From Inia geoffrensis (lineage: Eukaryota > Chordata > Mammalia > Artiodactyla > Iniidae), in NCBI GenBank assembly GCA_036417435.1, contig CM070919.1:36014318-36078317 (forward strand): a DNA stretch of 64,000 nucleotides. Reading direction: 5' to 3'. The notes under the pieces were generated by a model. It was not told the origin of the DNA. It saw nothing but the letters and a program-made list of their open reading frames with translations, and did not search any database. The position numbers were made by a program, and so were the translations under genes. Positions 48,091 through 60,063 of the stretch are shown here, one piece after another. The first letter of the stretch is position 1. The number at the start of each line of letters is the position of its first letter.

Positions 48091-50670
48091 AATTACAGGT
48101 AAGGACCCAATTTATGACTGTGATAATCACACTGATTTTTCTCCCTAGTAGATACGCTAGAGCTTATATTGTACAAGCAAATAAGTGTCCTCCTCCAAAC
48201 TAGTCCTCTCGGGAGGCCCGTGTTTTCTCAGCCCCATTACCCTGGTTCAATGTGAGTTGCGGTTGCCATCGGAGAGGACCTTCCGTTTGCAGAAGGATAT
48301 TAGTTACATTACTTTGGGCTCACTGACCACTTTTCCTGTTCCAGCATATTTTTCTTTTCCTACTCATGTCCCTTGTTCCCACTTTGCTCTGTGCCTCTCT
48401 TTCTCCTCTGATACTAAAGTCAGCAGCTCAGGGACTTGTAGGGACCAGTCTAGAACTGAGGGAAATGCCTCTGGGAAGAAAGGCTACGGCTCGGGGAGAA
48501 TCTGTTGACTCAGCATCTAAGAACGCCCTGGATACGATGAACTGAGCGCGCTGAACTTGACCAGGAAACGCCAAATTGTGCCCAAAATTACATTTTCATT
48601 TTAATGAAAGACATAACCTTTCTCTGTTGAGTATTCTATATATAATTTTGACAATTTTGGTTACCCTAAAAGTAGTAAAATTGTGAGCTGATACGCAGAC
48701 ACACTAGGCAGCTACCTACTATTAACCTCCCGCTCTATGAAATAGAGGCAAAGTCAGCAAATATGGGGCCATTTTTGACCCGGGGGAGACATCACTAATC
48801 AATCATAAAACCCTTTCCCACAAAGCCTAGAGCACACTTCCCCATCCTCACCACAGCCGTGGAGGCAGCCACCACCTGTCCATCTAAGTTGGCTCAGAAA
48901 ACAGAATTTACTTGCCATTTCAGAAAGAGAGGGGAGCGCATTTTCTCCAGAAATCTGTGATGAAAACTGAGATTTCATGAGGAACAGAGGGCGCCAGCAG
49001 GGGAAGAAGGAACCTAGCGGTGACCCCAGGGCCCCTCCTAGAGTCTGCTCACCGCGGCACGAGGTTAAATTAGATTTGATGAAATTAGTTAATTGTCACG
49101 TTGCAAGGCACAGGCAAGCTGATCCTGAGATGAGAAACAAAACAAACAAGTTGCAGCAGGACGGACGGGGCGCCAGGGAAGTATTCAGCCTCGCAGAACC
49201 CCAGGCAGCCAGTCCTACTGAGGTGCACTGGGGTGGTAGTCCTAGCAGAAATCTCTGAGCTCCTGCGAACAGACCCTGGGACCAGAGACCTATCTCGAAG
49301 GGGTCAGCCTTTCCAACTGACGTGCAGAGAGATTAACAGAATATATAATTAATGGTAAAGCTCATTAAGCCAATTACACCAATCCTGGCTGTATTTGCTA
49401 TAAAAGCAAAGTCCAGTGTGAGTGGAAATACATATTCTTGCAAACGATCAAAACGAGACGTAGGATTTTAAATTAAGGGACATGAGACATACTCCATTTT
49501 TCAAAGGGAATTTAAGGGGAATTAAACTGCACTCTACTGTTTCTCTCTACTTTTTCACAACAACCAGTGTTCAGAGCCACCTTTACAGTGTTAGCTTGTG
49601 CCACGTGCTGTCTAGGATGCTTCTATGTGAGCCCAGGCCTCCCCTGGGACCACCACGACTGCCCGCACCCTCCTGCAAAGGCCATTTAGTTGTTACAGTG
49701 GCTGAGGCCTCAGCTCTACATAATGGCAGCCAGGTGGTCTTGCAGTCCGTAAATCCCCTTCCCTCTTGTTAGAATGTTCATAGCAGGGGAAAAGAGAAAA
49801 GACACGCTGAAAATTTGGCATCCTGAGCATCTTTGTTTTTCTCCATTTGGACTTCCTACTAGATTTCATAAAACGGCAGCTATCACCAAACACAGTCATT
49901 TCTTGTGCAGGTGTTCAGAAACCCCAGAAATTTCATTGTTTTACATTTTTTTAAATTCATAATCTTCCAATTTTAAGGTGACCATTTTAATCACACTTTG
50001 CAGTGTAATGGAGATAAACTTCATTACCTTAGAAACATAGAGTTTCTTCTTTAAAGATCTTGGGAATTTTTAGGCTTGTATCAATGAACCGATTCATAAT
50101 CTTTATTGATTATTTTGGGAACCTGATATTTTCAGCCACTTAAAATACCTGAGTGATTAAAGATCCGACTCTGATGCCTTAATTTAATGTGGGGTGAGTT
50201 GTTCCATAAAGCAAAATAGTATTATATCCATTTTTCTATTTTTGTTTCTTCGTAACCTTGAATTTCTCCAGTTCTTGGTATTATAATCAAGGCACTTGAG
50301 GTTGTCTGATCCACAGAAGTTTTGCAAACAGTGAAACTTCTTACCCTATTTATGAAAATATACTTAATTCTAAATTCTCAAGTAGGAACACAGTTTGCTT
50401 TCACTTCCTTATTAGCATGACCTGTTTTGGGTTTTAGATTTTTTACCTATCACCATGTTTATAAAAGCAGGTTTCACAACTGCTTTGTCCTGTTCCTCAC
50501 TGATGGCCCCCATGAAGCTCTTTGAGAAAACCCTGGGCTTCAGCCGGACCTCTGAGTGCAGAGTAATTACAGGACTGAGTTGTAACTAGAAATTGTGATG
50601 ACATCCATCGGCCAAACTAATCTCTGTAACGTTCTCCACAGGCAAAATGTATTTGCTTAACAGAGTATTA
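48091..50670. other. Gene-free sequence
   Basis: No exon recognised. A GC-richer stretch at 48970-49260 includes GGGCGCCAGCAGGGG, a partial CTCF-like core, followed by a TAATTA-rich stretch at 49330-49385. Confidence 0.4.
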
Positions 50671-50685
50671 AAAATATGTGCTTGG

Positions 50686-50874
50686 GGCTTCCCTGGTGGC
50701 GCAGTGGTTGAGAGTCCGCCTGCCGATGCAGGGGACACGGGTTCGTGCCCCGGTCCGGGAGGATCCCACGTGCCGCGGAGCGGCCGGGCCCGTGAGCCGT
50801 GGCCGCTGAGCCTGCGCGCCCGGAGCCTGTGCTCCGCAACGGGAGAGGCCACAGCAGTGAGAGGCCCGCGGACC

Positions 50875-50906
<32 letters not shown>
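50686..50906 (+). mobile_element. CHR-type SINE, youngest-looking copy
   Basis: GGGCTTCCCTGGTGGCGCAG through AGGCCCGCGGACCGC to an uninterrupted 30-base A-tail. The duplication ATATGTGCTTGG (about 50674-50685) recurs as TTATGTGCTTGG after the tail. The intact CpGs and long pure A-tail indicate recent insertion. Confidence 0.97.
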
Positions 50907-50908
<2 letters not shown>

Positions 50909-50919
50909 ATGTGCTTGGG

Positions 50920-53900
50920 TTCAAAATAGATCCATGATACCACTAAATAATCACATCATGAACTAAAAATTACTTCTTTGCCAGTGATCATAGGCCATTA
51001 GTATATACAAATCAGATGTGTTCTCTTTGTAATTTCTTGAAATTTGTTATTAGTATACTATTTAGATTTTTTCCAGTGTTGATTAGTTTTACGCACAAAA
51101 TACTAAAGTGACTCTCATTTTTAATATTGTCATACGAATTAACTGACAATACAAAACAATTTAAATATAAAACATAGCATTTGTGATTTGGGCCATTACA
51201 TTTTTTTCCTAGATTTGATCAAGAATTCATTTTCCAAAAGTCATAAAATCCTCCAAATCACCCCTCATTGTTTGCCTTGTAATTACTACATATTCCAAAC
51301 ATGGACAAGATGATACACAAATTTAGGCCATCTCTGGATCTTAGACAGAGGCCACAGAGCGGGCTGTGGGCTTAGCTGCCTTTAGCGTCTCAAGGCCAGT
51401 CCTGCGCCCCGAGTTATTGCTCCCTTGCCAGTGTTCCCTGTGGCTGCCCCCTCATCCAGTCCCCTGAGCCCCCGGCCATGGCTGTTCCCCCAGCCGCCCG
51501 CTGAAGCTCCGCTTCACCCTGCCCCCCAAAATACAGGTATGAGAAAAGCAAGACGTTTTGTGGTTTAGGAACGTAGGTTGGTGGAGAGGTTGGTTGGTTG
51601 GCTTGTCTTTGATCTTCCACCACCTAGTGAAGGTTATGCTGGTGCGTACAATGAAATGGACTTTTTCCTGGGTTGAGTTTCACATAGTCATTAAGATTAG
51701 TGTAATAGTGAAAGAGATAGCACTGTTTATTCTTATATGCAGTATTTAGCCTGCTCTGCTTTCAAAGGTGAATATGATTTTCGAGAAGCATTTCTTCACT
51801 ATAAACTCTTTATTAATAAGTTCAATTGTGTCAACATTATGATATCCAGATACACACACCCCCGCAACTTATTTGGATACGAACCTGAGAAATGTAGTCC
51901 CGTGGGTTAAAATAATGATGCGGGCTTTTTAAGCAGTTCTTTCTTCTAGTTATTGCATGCTTTACACGAGGCCCATATGATAGGAGGGAAAGAATCCTAT
52001 CAATTGTCACAGCATCAATTTGCATGACAAACTTACATCAGGACCCCAACTGGAACTTGTCATGAGCCCATGAACATGTTCAGAGAGATTGACTAAGGTG
52101 ATATTCCCGTGCTCTTTTACAAGCTAAGGGCACACTTTATGATTTCTTTGTGATGTCTTCAGAGGAAGAGTAAAGAGAGTAGAGATCTCAAAGCTTTTGC
52201 GCAAGGTAAGGAGCTTATTATATTATCAGATGATAACGCAAACCACGAGAAGCTATGGTGAGGCAGGAAAATACATTGCGTATTTGCCTAGAGCTGGAAA
52301 TGGTGTTGTGAATGTTTGGAGTTAGGGAACAGCCAATTCTGAGTGAGTAGTTATTTGGTTTGTACCCCCAGATCAATTACTGCTTATTTCTATGCTGGTA
52401 ATGAATGAGTCTTTTGCTTTTCAGTGTTAATTAATTGAGATTGAATCGCTAACTTTCTCCTGGTCATCTTGTAAGTATGTGCAAGGAGAATGCTGAGCCT
52501 TTCATTCTCTGTAGCAATCCTCCCTGATTAGCCAATGCCATAATGGCACAAGCTTGTATTTTCTTTTTCCTTAACTATTTGCTTAATTCGGAGATGTGAG
52601 CTGAATGGAGAAAAACGACAACAAAAAAAAAGAAGTGGCTGTGCTGTCGTCATTTGGCATGTTTGAAATGATTTAAATGGAGGATGTTTTGCTTCAGAGA
52701 GCCTTTGTCTAACAGCATTCGCAGGACCTAGGAAAGACAGAATCGTAATCTCAAACGCTGACATTCTTTGACAAGTTACTTTAGTTCCCTGCATCACTCT
52801 GACCTTTATATGATGAGGATAATAATATTTATCTAGCTTAGATGAAATCTTCCATTGCATTTTTCAGAATCCTTCACACTGATAAAGTGGTATTCCCTCT
52901 AAGACTCTTTGCATGCTTTACAAATAAGAGCCATTTAACAGTTGGGTGCTTCCTATTACATAGATGTATAAACCAAAAAAACCCAGAGAAATTGCATTTT
53001 ACCACAGATTTTGAAATATAATAAGAGCTAATATTTGCTAAACAATCATTTTGCGTCAGACATTGTACATCATCTCATTTAATTCTAGAACAATCCTGTG
53101 CAGGATTTTCTTCTTATTTTCATGGTAAAAGACTAAGAAAGTTTCCCAGGATCATCCATAGCGTAAGTGGCAGTGTCCAGACCCTTGTACAACATCTGTA
53201 ACCTCCCAGGATAACGAAAAGCAAACCACGCGAAGGTTGTATCTAATGGACGTACACGTGAAACAAACTCGCGGAAACGCCTGAGTCGGATTCAGTTGCC
53301 CTCTTGCCCCAGCTGATTACCTGGTTAATGACAGTGTTGTTATTTCCCTTTGCTGCTCTGAGCATCTGATCCCTTCAGTGGATGTTTGGTGTTTCTCGGC
53401 TGCCCAGTGCCCTGGGAGCAACTGCCCCTCCCAGCTTGGAGATCTGCCCTCCCTCTCTCCAGATTTGTGTGGAACTGAAGTAAAAACTGCAAATGCCCTG
53501 AGTCATGTAAGGCAGATCCTGCCCGTGTCACTTGGGCTGGTTCCGGTGCCTCTGGCGCCGCTCCCTCGGGTCCAGTGTTCTACCTCAGGGAGGAGCTGAG
53601 GTGTTGCAGACTAGCCACAGTCCCTCATGTGGACATTTCCACCCTCCCTGTACACGTAATGTCTGAACGTCCCTCACTTTTATTGCCAGCACCCCCAAGT
53701 CAACTACCCAGATCAGTTTGCACAATATTTTTCACTGAATGGTCTTGCCTGTATGTACCAGTCCTGGTACGAAAGGATAAAAACAAAGTAAGACTTTAAA
53801 CGGACTAGACATTTTACCTCCAGACCAAAACTGACCTGTAGTCTTGACCTCATTTCTCTCGGAAATGTTACGGTAGAAAAGAGATTTAATTGGGTTTTTC

Positions 53901-54114
53901 TGCTTTGTTGCATGAGACGCAGAGGCCTGAAGGAAGCCAACAAATTGCTCTGTTTCTATCATTGCACGGAGCCAAGAATCTCTGGCCAGCTGCATTTTAG
54001 AAATATCCATCGCTTCCCCTGGCCCTGAAACTCATGACTTGTGAAGCGCTGGGAATATCTTCAATATACTTACTGTGTTTTAAAAGCAATCATTCGAAGT
54101 GACTATTTGAATTG
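50920..54114. other. Gene-free sequence with a MIR relic
   Basis: A MIR is present at 53010-53190. No exon or RNA gene recognised. Confidence 0.45.
53010..53190 (-). repeat. MIR SINE
   Basis: Reverse MIR: AAGAGCTAATATTTGCTAAA, ATCTCATTTAATTCTAGAAC and TTCCCAGGATCATCC. Confidence 0.75.
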
Positions 54115-54440
54115 AATCATGTCACTTCCTGACTTAAGAACCCTCTAGTGGTCTTCCATCACTGCAGGGATAACAAACGCAAACAGTCTTCACAGTGGGC
54201 TTCAGGCTCGGTGAGATCAGGCTGCCGCCCTCTTCTGCAGCCGTACCTGGCACCACGCCCTCCTCGCTGGTCAGTCCTGCCACGTGCTGTCCGACCAGCA
54301 GCCTCCCTTCCCAAGCCTTGGCACATCCTTCCCTCTTCCTTCTTCCTCCTGTCTTTCCCACTCCACCTAATACTTCTACTTATTTGTCATGTCCCATTCA
54401 AACTACCACAGGAAAGCTTTAACATACACCCAAGACTGGA
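54115..54440 (+). repeat. Probable L2-like fragment
   Basis: CATGTCACTTCCTGACTTAA, CCTCTAGTGGTCTTCCATCA and ACCACAGGAAAGC resemble the diverged mammalian L2 text, as at 44140-45050. Confidence 0.5.
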
Positions 54441-54511
54441 ATTGACCCTCTGTTGTATTCTTCCATGCACCATCATTTTTTTTTTTTTTTTCACTAAAAG
54501 AACTTTTCAAA

Positions 54512-54870
54512 AGCAGAAACAGACTCACAGACGTAGGAAACAAATGTATGGTTACCAAAAGGGAGAGGGGGGCTGGGGGAGGGATAAATTAGGAGTGTAG
54601 GGTTAGCAGGTACAAACTACTATATATAAAATAGATAAACAACAAGGTGCTACTGTATAGCGCAGGGAACTCTACTCAATATCTGATAATAAACTGTAAT
54701 GGAAAAGAACATTATAAAGAATACATATATATTCATATACATATGTATATATATAACTGAATCACTTTGCTGTACACCAGAAACGAATACAACATTAGAT
54801 CAACTATACAACATTAGATCAACTATACAGAAACGAATACAACAGTAGATCAACTATACTTCAATTAAAA
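54512..54870 (+). repeat. L1 3'-end fragment
   Basis: AGCAGAAACAGACTCACAGA, GGAGGGATAAATTAGGAGTG, GATAAACAACAAGGTGCTAC and AACTGAATCACTTTGCTGTA, ending in an A-run near 54867-54879. A local duplication of ACAACATTAGATCAACTATA appears at 54791-54830 and again, altered, by 54860. A CHR SINE is inserted immediately after its tail. Confidence 0.85.
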
Positions 54871-54883
54871 AAAAAAAAATTAA

Positions 54884-55086
54884 TTTTTTTTTTTTGCGGT
54901 ACGCGGGCCTCTCACTGTTGTGGCCTCTCCCGCTGCGGAGCACAGGCTCCGGACGCGCAGGCTCAGCGGCCACGGCTCACGGGCCCAGCCGCTCCACGGC
55001 ACGCGGGATCCTCCCAGACCGGGGCACGAACCCGCGTCCCCTGCATCGGCAGGCGGACTCTCAACCACTGCGCCACCAGGGAAGCC
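54884..55086 (-). mobile_element. CHR-type tRNA-derived SINE
   Basis: Minus-strand full-length copy (head at about 55086, poly-T at 54884-54895). It sits at the A-tail of the L1 fragment, with AATAATTTTTAA-like flank similarity, a common insertion preference for T/A-rich target sites. Confidence 0.95.
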
Positions 55087-55099
55087 CCTAAAAATAATT

Positions 55100-57535
55100 T
55101 TTAAAGAGTTGTCAAATTTGTAATTATAATGCATTTATCCATTGGTATAATGGTCTTCTAGACTTCTTACCCTGTGAGGGCAAGAGTGGAGCTTGCCTTG
55201 TTAACCACTGTGTCCATTATCGCCTAGGAATATTCAACTAGACAACAGTTGAACAATGAATATTTGCTGAATAAATAAATGTAACTGGGAAAATGTAATT
55301 TCAAAATGTCAAGAGTAGTCAATCTCTTACTTTCTCCTTTAAATGTTTACTTCTTGAAAAGAACACGTACCATCCTTCTCACTGGGGGAAAAAAAAAAAA
55401 AAGTTCCAAAAGAAAAGAAAGAAGAAAGGAAAGAGGCATTTACTGAATTGATAAAATCTTGACTCTACAGAAAAATAAACATACTCTAAAAATATAAACT
55501 ACTAATTCGTATTTTAATAATATGAATAAATGTAAATATGAACATTATTCCTGCTACGCTTTTCTCAATTCATTTTTTACCTTTGTATTTCAAAGTCTAG
55601 CCTGTTCACAAAGCATTCCAGAGAAGGAAAAAAATTATATCACTTTCTAGCCATTTCTTAAATATCAAACATCATCATAAAATGTCAAAATTTGGGCTCG
55701 AAGTCTGAATCAGAACATAATTTTAAACACCCTTTAAACATGTGTAACAATAATAACTCTTGTCTCAACAAGTTTAAAACTTTTAATAACATTTCTGGCC
55801 CAAAGTGGATAAGTGGGTAAGGTTTGGCGGGGGGGTCGGGGGACCTCGTCCAGCTCTTTTTTTTTTTTCTCAAATATAAAAACCTCTTCCAGCTCCTTTT
55901 CTTCTCAAATGTAAAAGCTTGTCCTAAGCAGATGCATTTTTCACAGTGCTGTCAGAGGCAGGTCTAATTGCTTTTCATGTAAATTAAGAGCATGTACCTT
56001 TGTTTAAACAGTGATCTAGGTCAAAATGAGGGGCTGGTTTATTTGTTTTCGCTTATTTGTCGCTTTGAAATGGCTCTGAAAGCACGGCCCAAAAGCTCTT
56101 CTCGACGTTCATTTATTTATGAAAACAGTCTTCTTTTAAACTTTTTCCCCCTCCTTTCCACTTACCAATAACAGTGATCCACTCCTCACGTCATGAGGCA
56201 TTTGAAGATACTGGCCAGCTTGGCTATTTAAAAAACTTGGGGTTTGGGGTTGCTACTATTTATTTTTAGACCTTTAATATTTGTTAAAGCCTGATGAATC
56301 TGAGAATACATGTAGAGGGGAAATAGGGACTCAGTAGCTTTTGAGTTTGTCTCAGAGTTATAATACGTGTCTCTTTCCCTCCTGGACACAGACACATTTG
56401 GGTTTTTTGTCGAAAAAGATATAGACCTACCCTGATATCAGGCAAATTTTGAACATAGGTTATGTCACAGTGAGGAGTTTCTGACTGGCCTTTTCTAGCT
56501 TATGGCACCACTGACCTTGTGTGTGTGACCGATCGTTGGCCGCCTGTGTGCGGAAAATTCTATCTCAGTGGGCTCTCCCTCATATCTGGTGAAAAGGCTG
56601 TTCACGTGTTTGTGTGTTTGTTTTAGACATTTCCTGACAGCGGAGTATTTTGTGGACAATATGCCACAAAGGAAGCTTATTTTGAGAGATCAAGGAAATG
56701 TTTTTCTCATTTATATAATTTGTAGCAGTATAAGATATCACGTCTACCAAAATCCACTGTAATTGTAATGCCTTGGTTGTCATACTTTCGTGCCTATGAT
56801 GCATTGATGATAAAATAATTTAGAAGCATTCTCGACCCTGTAGAGGTCATGGAGCTACATGAGTCTAAATTTTAGGCACTTTCTGTAGAGGGGACCAATT
56901 CTTTACTGCTCTTGTACTGTCAAGTTATTTTATTCCCCTGTAAGAGCACATTACAATAATGCACTCACAATTATACATTTCATTTTTTAAATGTGTTGTT
57001 GCTAACGAAGAAAAAATATTGAAGGTAAACTGTGGATGGCGGGGGGGAGAGCAGCCTTCAAAAGATTAACTATTGGTCAGGAAGAAAACTCCGAGGCAGG
57101 ATTCTAAGTAATATTTTTCCTTCAAAAAGCTGAAACACTTCTTTACAAAGATAAGTAAACAAATAAGGCGGGACTTGTTGTATCTTGTATTTGTTTTGCT
57201 TACAAGAAAGTGGATTTCTCAAAAAGTCTGTACTAAATACATCCATCCATCAGGAGTTGAACAGTGCGGGTAGAGGGGAGGAGAGTAAAACTACGACGCT
57301 GGAGCACTTTAAGTAAATTACAAAAGTATAGAATGTTTACTACCTGTTGGGGAAGTGAGGTGCATCTTGACGGTGGTTTGCTCATGATATGTTGATGCAT
57401 GTAGTATTTATTGACACTCTGCCTTCTTTCAAAAAGGATTGAAGGCAGCTAAATCTTGAGGTAACGAATGTATAAAATGAGCTGTCATTTTTATTAGTAA
57501 AACTGTAAGATGCATATGAAACATTTAAACAGTCT
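55100..57535. other. Gene-free AT-rich sequence
   Basis: Contains A- and T-homopolymers (55387-55402, 55857-55869) and a short G-rich tract near 55825-55843. No exon or repeat recognised. Confidence 0.45.
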
Positions 57536-57551
57536 TCACATTATCGTGATT

Positions 57552-57849
57552 ATTTATTTATTTTATTTACTTATTTTTGGCTGTGTTGGGTCTTCGTGGT
57601 GGTGCGCGGGCTTCTCATCGCGGTGGCTTCTCTTGCTGCGGAGCATGGGCTCTAGGCGCGCGGGCTTCAGTAGTTGCAGCACGTGGGCTTCCGTAGCAGT
57701 GGCTCGTGGGTTCTAGAGCACAGGCTCAGTAGTTGTGGCACACGGGCTTCGTTGCCCTGCGGCATGTGGGATCTTCCAGGACCAGGGCTCGAACCCGTGT
57801 CCCCTGCATTGGCTGGTGGATTCTTAACCACTGCGCCACCAGGGAAGCC
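57552..57849 (-). mobile_element. Older, longer CHR-type SINE
   Basis: Minus-strand element headed GGGCTTCCCTGGTGGCGCAG at 57849, with the expanded GCCACAACTACTGAGCC-type body and a TAAATAAATAAA tail (plus TTTATTTATTTA near 57552). Same subfamily as 10095-10425. A short ATTATC match flanks it (57542 and 57853). Confidence 0.92.
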
Positions 57850-57859
57850 CCTATTATCC

Positions 57860-58699
57860 TTATATTGATATGAAAAGGAGCGATGTAACAAGAAAATATA
57901 TTGGACTTGGATATTTTCAACTTTTTAAATTCAGATAAACTAAGAGCATTGCAAAGATGAGCCATAGAATATTGAGATTTAGTTGGGTCATTCATAACAT
58001 TCAACTGCTCACACCTTTACCATTGGGTAAATATTCAGGTTGGAGGAAGTTGGTTCACAGGCTCCCCACACAGTTTGAATTTTAACGTCATCGTTTGGCA
58101 GAAAACACCTTTCAAATACATCTTGTGACATCATGAGACATCCTACAATGACACGTTCCAAAGTCTCAACTATGGCAAGACCTGAAGATTTGTTTCTATC
58201 AGAAATAACTCAAAGTTTGTTATTTAAATTGTTTCTTTTTGCACGTCGAGTTCCAAAGTATAAATTGCATTATCGCTGCTTTACATAAAATTGAAAGTGT
58301 GGTAACAACAACTCAAATGAGCAGATGGAGCTTGTTATCAAAAATAACAGCAAGATAAATAAATTAGTTTAATGAAGTCGTGACTGAGAAGTATGTAAGT
58401 CATGTTATTTTGATCAGCAAAATCAATAGCATATTTTGGTCTCACTTGCCATTTTAATACTAAAAGGCCCTCAGGACAGGCGGCAAACTTGAATCTTTGA
58501 CACTTTGGAATTTATGAGAACAGGAATTCTGGAACTCACGAGCAGTAGAATTTGCAGAGCTCTGAAACATTCTGTTTACTGAACATGAGAATGACATTTT
58601 CTACTGACTAGTATTGTTATCTCACCTCGTAAACCTCACCCAAATCCTTTGTTCTTCAGCTGCATGGGTGTCTCTCATTGTGACTTTTCTCTTGCTTCT
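57860..58699. other. Gene-free unique sequence
   Basis: No recognised feature. Confidence 0.5.
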
Positions 58700-59300
58700 G
58701 CTGCGGCCATTGACATAGTTCCCAGTGAGTCTCCAAGCTGTGGTCACAGTACTCAACGTGCAAACGTGACCACATGTCTCCTGCTTGAATCCCTTTGAAG
58801 CTTTCCACTGGCCTCAGAATAACAATTAAAATCCTTAATGCACCCCACTACGCACTGTCAAGGCTGGCCCCTTCTTGACCACCCAACCTCCTCTGCACCA
58901 CCAGAGCCCACGCCCAGGGCCCTGAGCCCCCAAAACCGGTCTCTCTCAGGTCTTCAAGCTCACCATTCTCCCTTCTATCACAGGGCCTCTGGATAAGCTA
59001 TTCCCTCAGTCGGCAAGATTCTCCACTGCCATTTCTCAAGCCTCGTCCACTGGGCCCGGGGAAATCCTACCATCTTCCTCAAAGAGACTTTTCTAGGCCT
59101 CTCAGGTCTTTCTGCTGTGTGGTCTTGCACTACTCACCGTTGTGCTATATATACAGCTATGTTTGTGCGCTAATTCGTTTAATATCTGCCCAGCTACATG
59201 AGGACAAAGGCTGATTCTGCCTTTGCTCACCTTTATCCGTAAAACCGAAAACAGAGCCTGACACATGATACGTGCCCAATCGTATTTGCTGAACAAACCA
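58700..59300 (+). repeat. L2 3'-region fragment
   Basis: TTTCCACTGGCCTCAGAATA, ACTGTCAAGGCTGGCCCC, GAGCCTGACACATGATACGT and TATTTGCTGAACAAACC follow L2 through to its 3' terminus. Confidence 0.7.
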
Positions 59301-60063
59301 ATATACGTATAACTAAGAAGCTGTCCCAGTTAGCTAGTTTTATCTTCCCATAATGCAAAGACCACTTGAATGGATTTTCAAAGTACTGTGTATAGAAGCC
59401 ACCACTCTTGCTGTTTTCATGTGTTTCTCATATTAAAATGGCAAGTGAGACACCAAAAACATGCTATTAATTTTGCCGATTAGAACAGAATTACTTGACT
59501 ATTTCTCAGCCATAACTTTATTGAACTAATTTTTCTTGCTGACATTCTCTGTAACAAGTTCAATTTGCTTTTTGAAATGGTCTTGACAGTCCACAGACCT
59601 GACTGTATTGTTGTCAGCTTATTTCTTTTGTGTTAAAAACCACCCTCATCTCCTAAAGTGTCTCCTCCTCTTGAACGTTATGTATTTTCATAAAGAATCC
59701 TCCTAATATTTATGTGTAATACAAGGCTATAAAAAACAAAACTAAGGGTAACAGGGCTCTATCTAGCTATACTCTGGTTCTGTGGAATATTGTGAATAAT
59801 TCAATCACCTTCATCTCCAAACCCTAACAGACAGCTTTAGTTTCTTCTCCAGACTATATTTTACCAAACGTTTATACCACTTGTATTTTCAAAGTAGGTA
59901 ATTGCCTGCTATCAGCAGAGCTGGGCTTAATAATTTTTCTGCAAGTCACCTGCCACCTCGAGAGCGAGACAGTAACTTTCCTTGAATGATGTTATTTCTC
60001 TATTTTCATTGGCATATTTAAATTTTGTTGGTGTACATGTTTTTCCTATGGTGTTAAGCTAAT
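59301..60063. other. Gene-free AT-rich sequence
   Basis: Unique DNA flanking the L1. No recognised feature. Confidence 0.45.

Noticed and set aside
50686..50760. tRNA gene-like A and B boxes
   Set aside because: They belong to the tRNA-derived head of the SINE; no folded mature tRNA is encoded.
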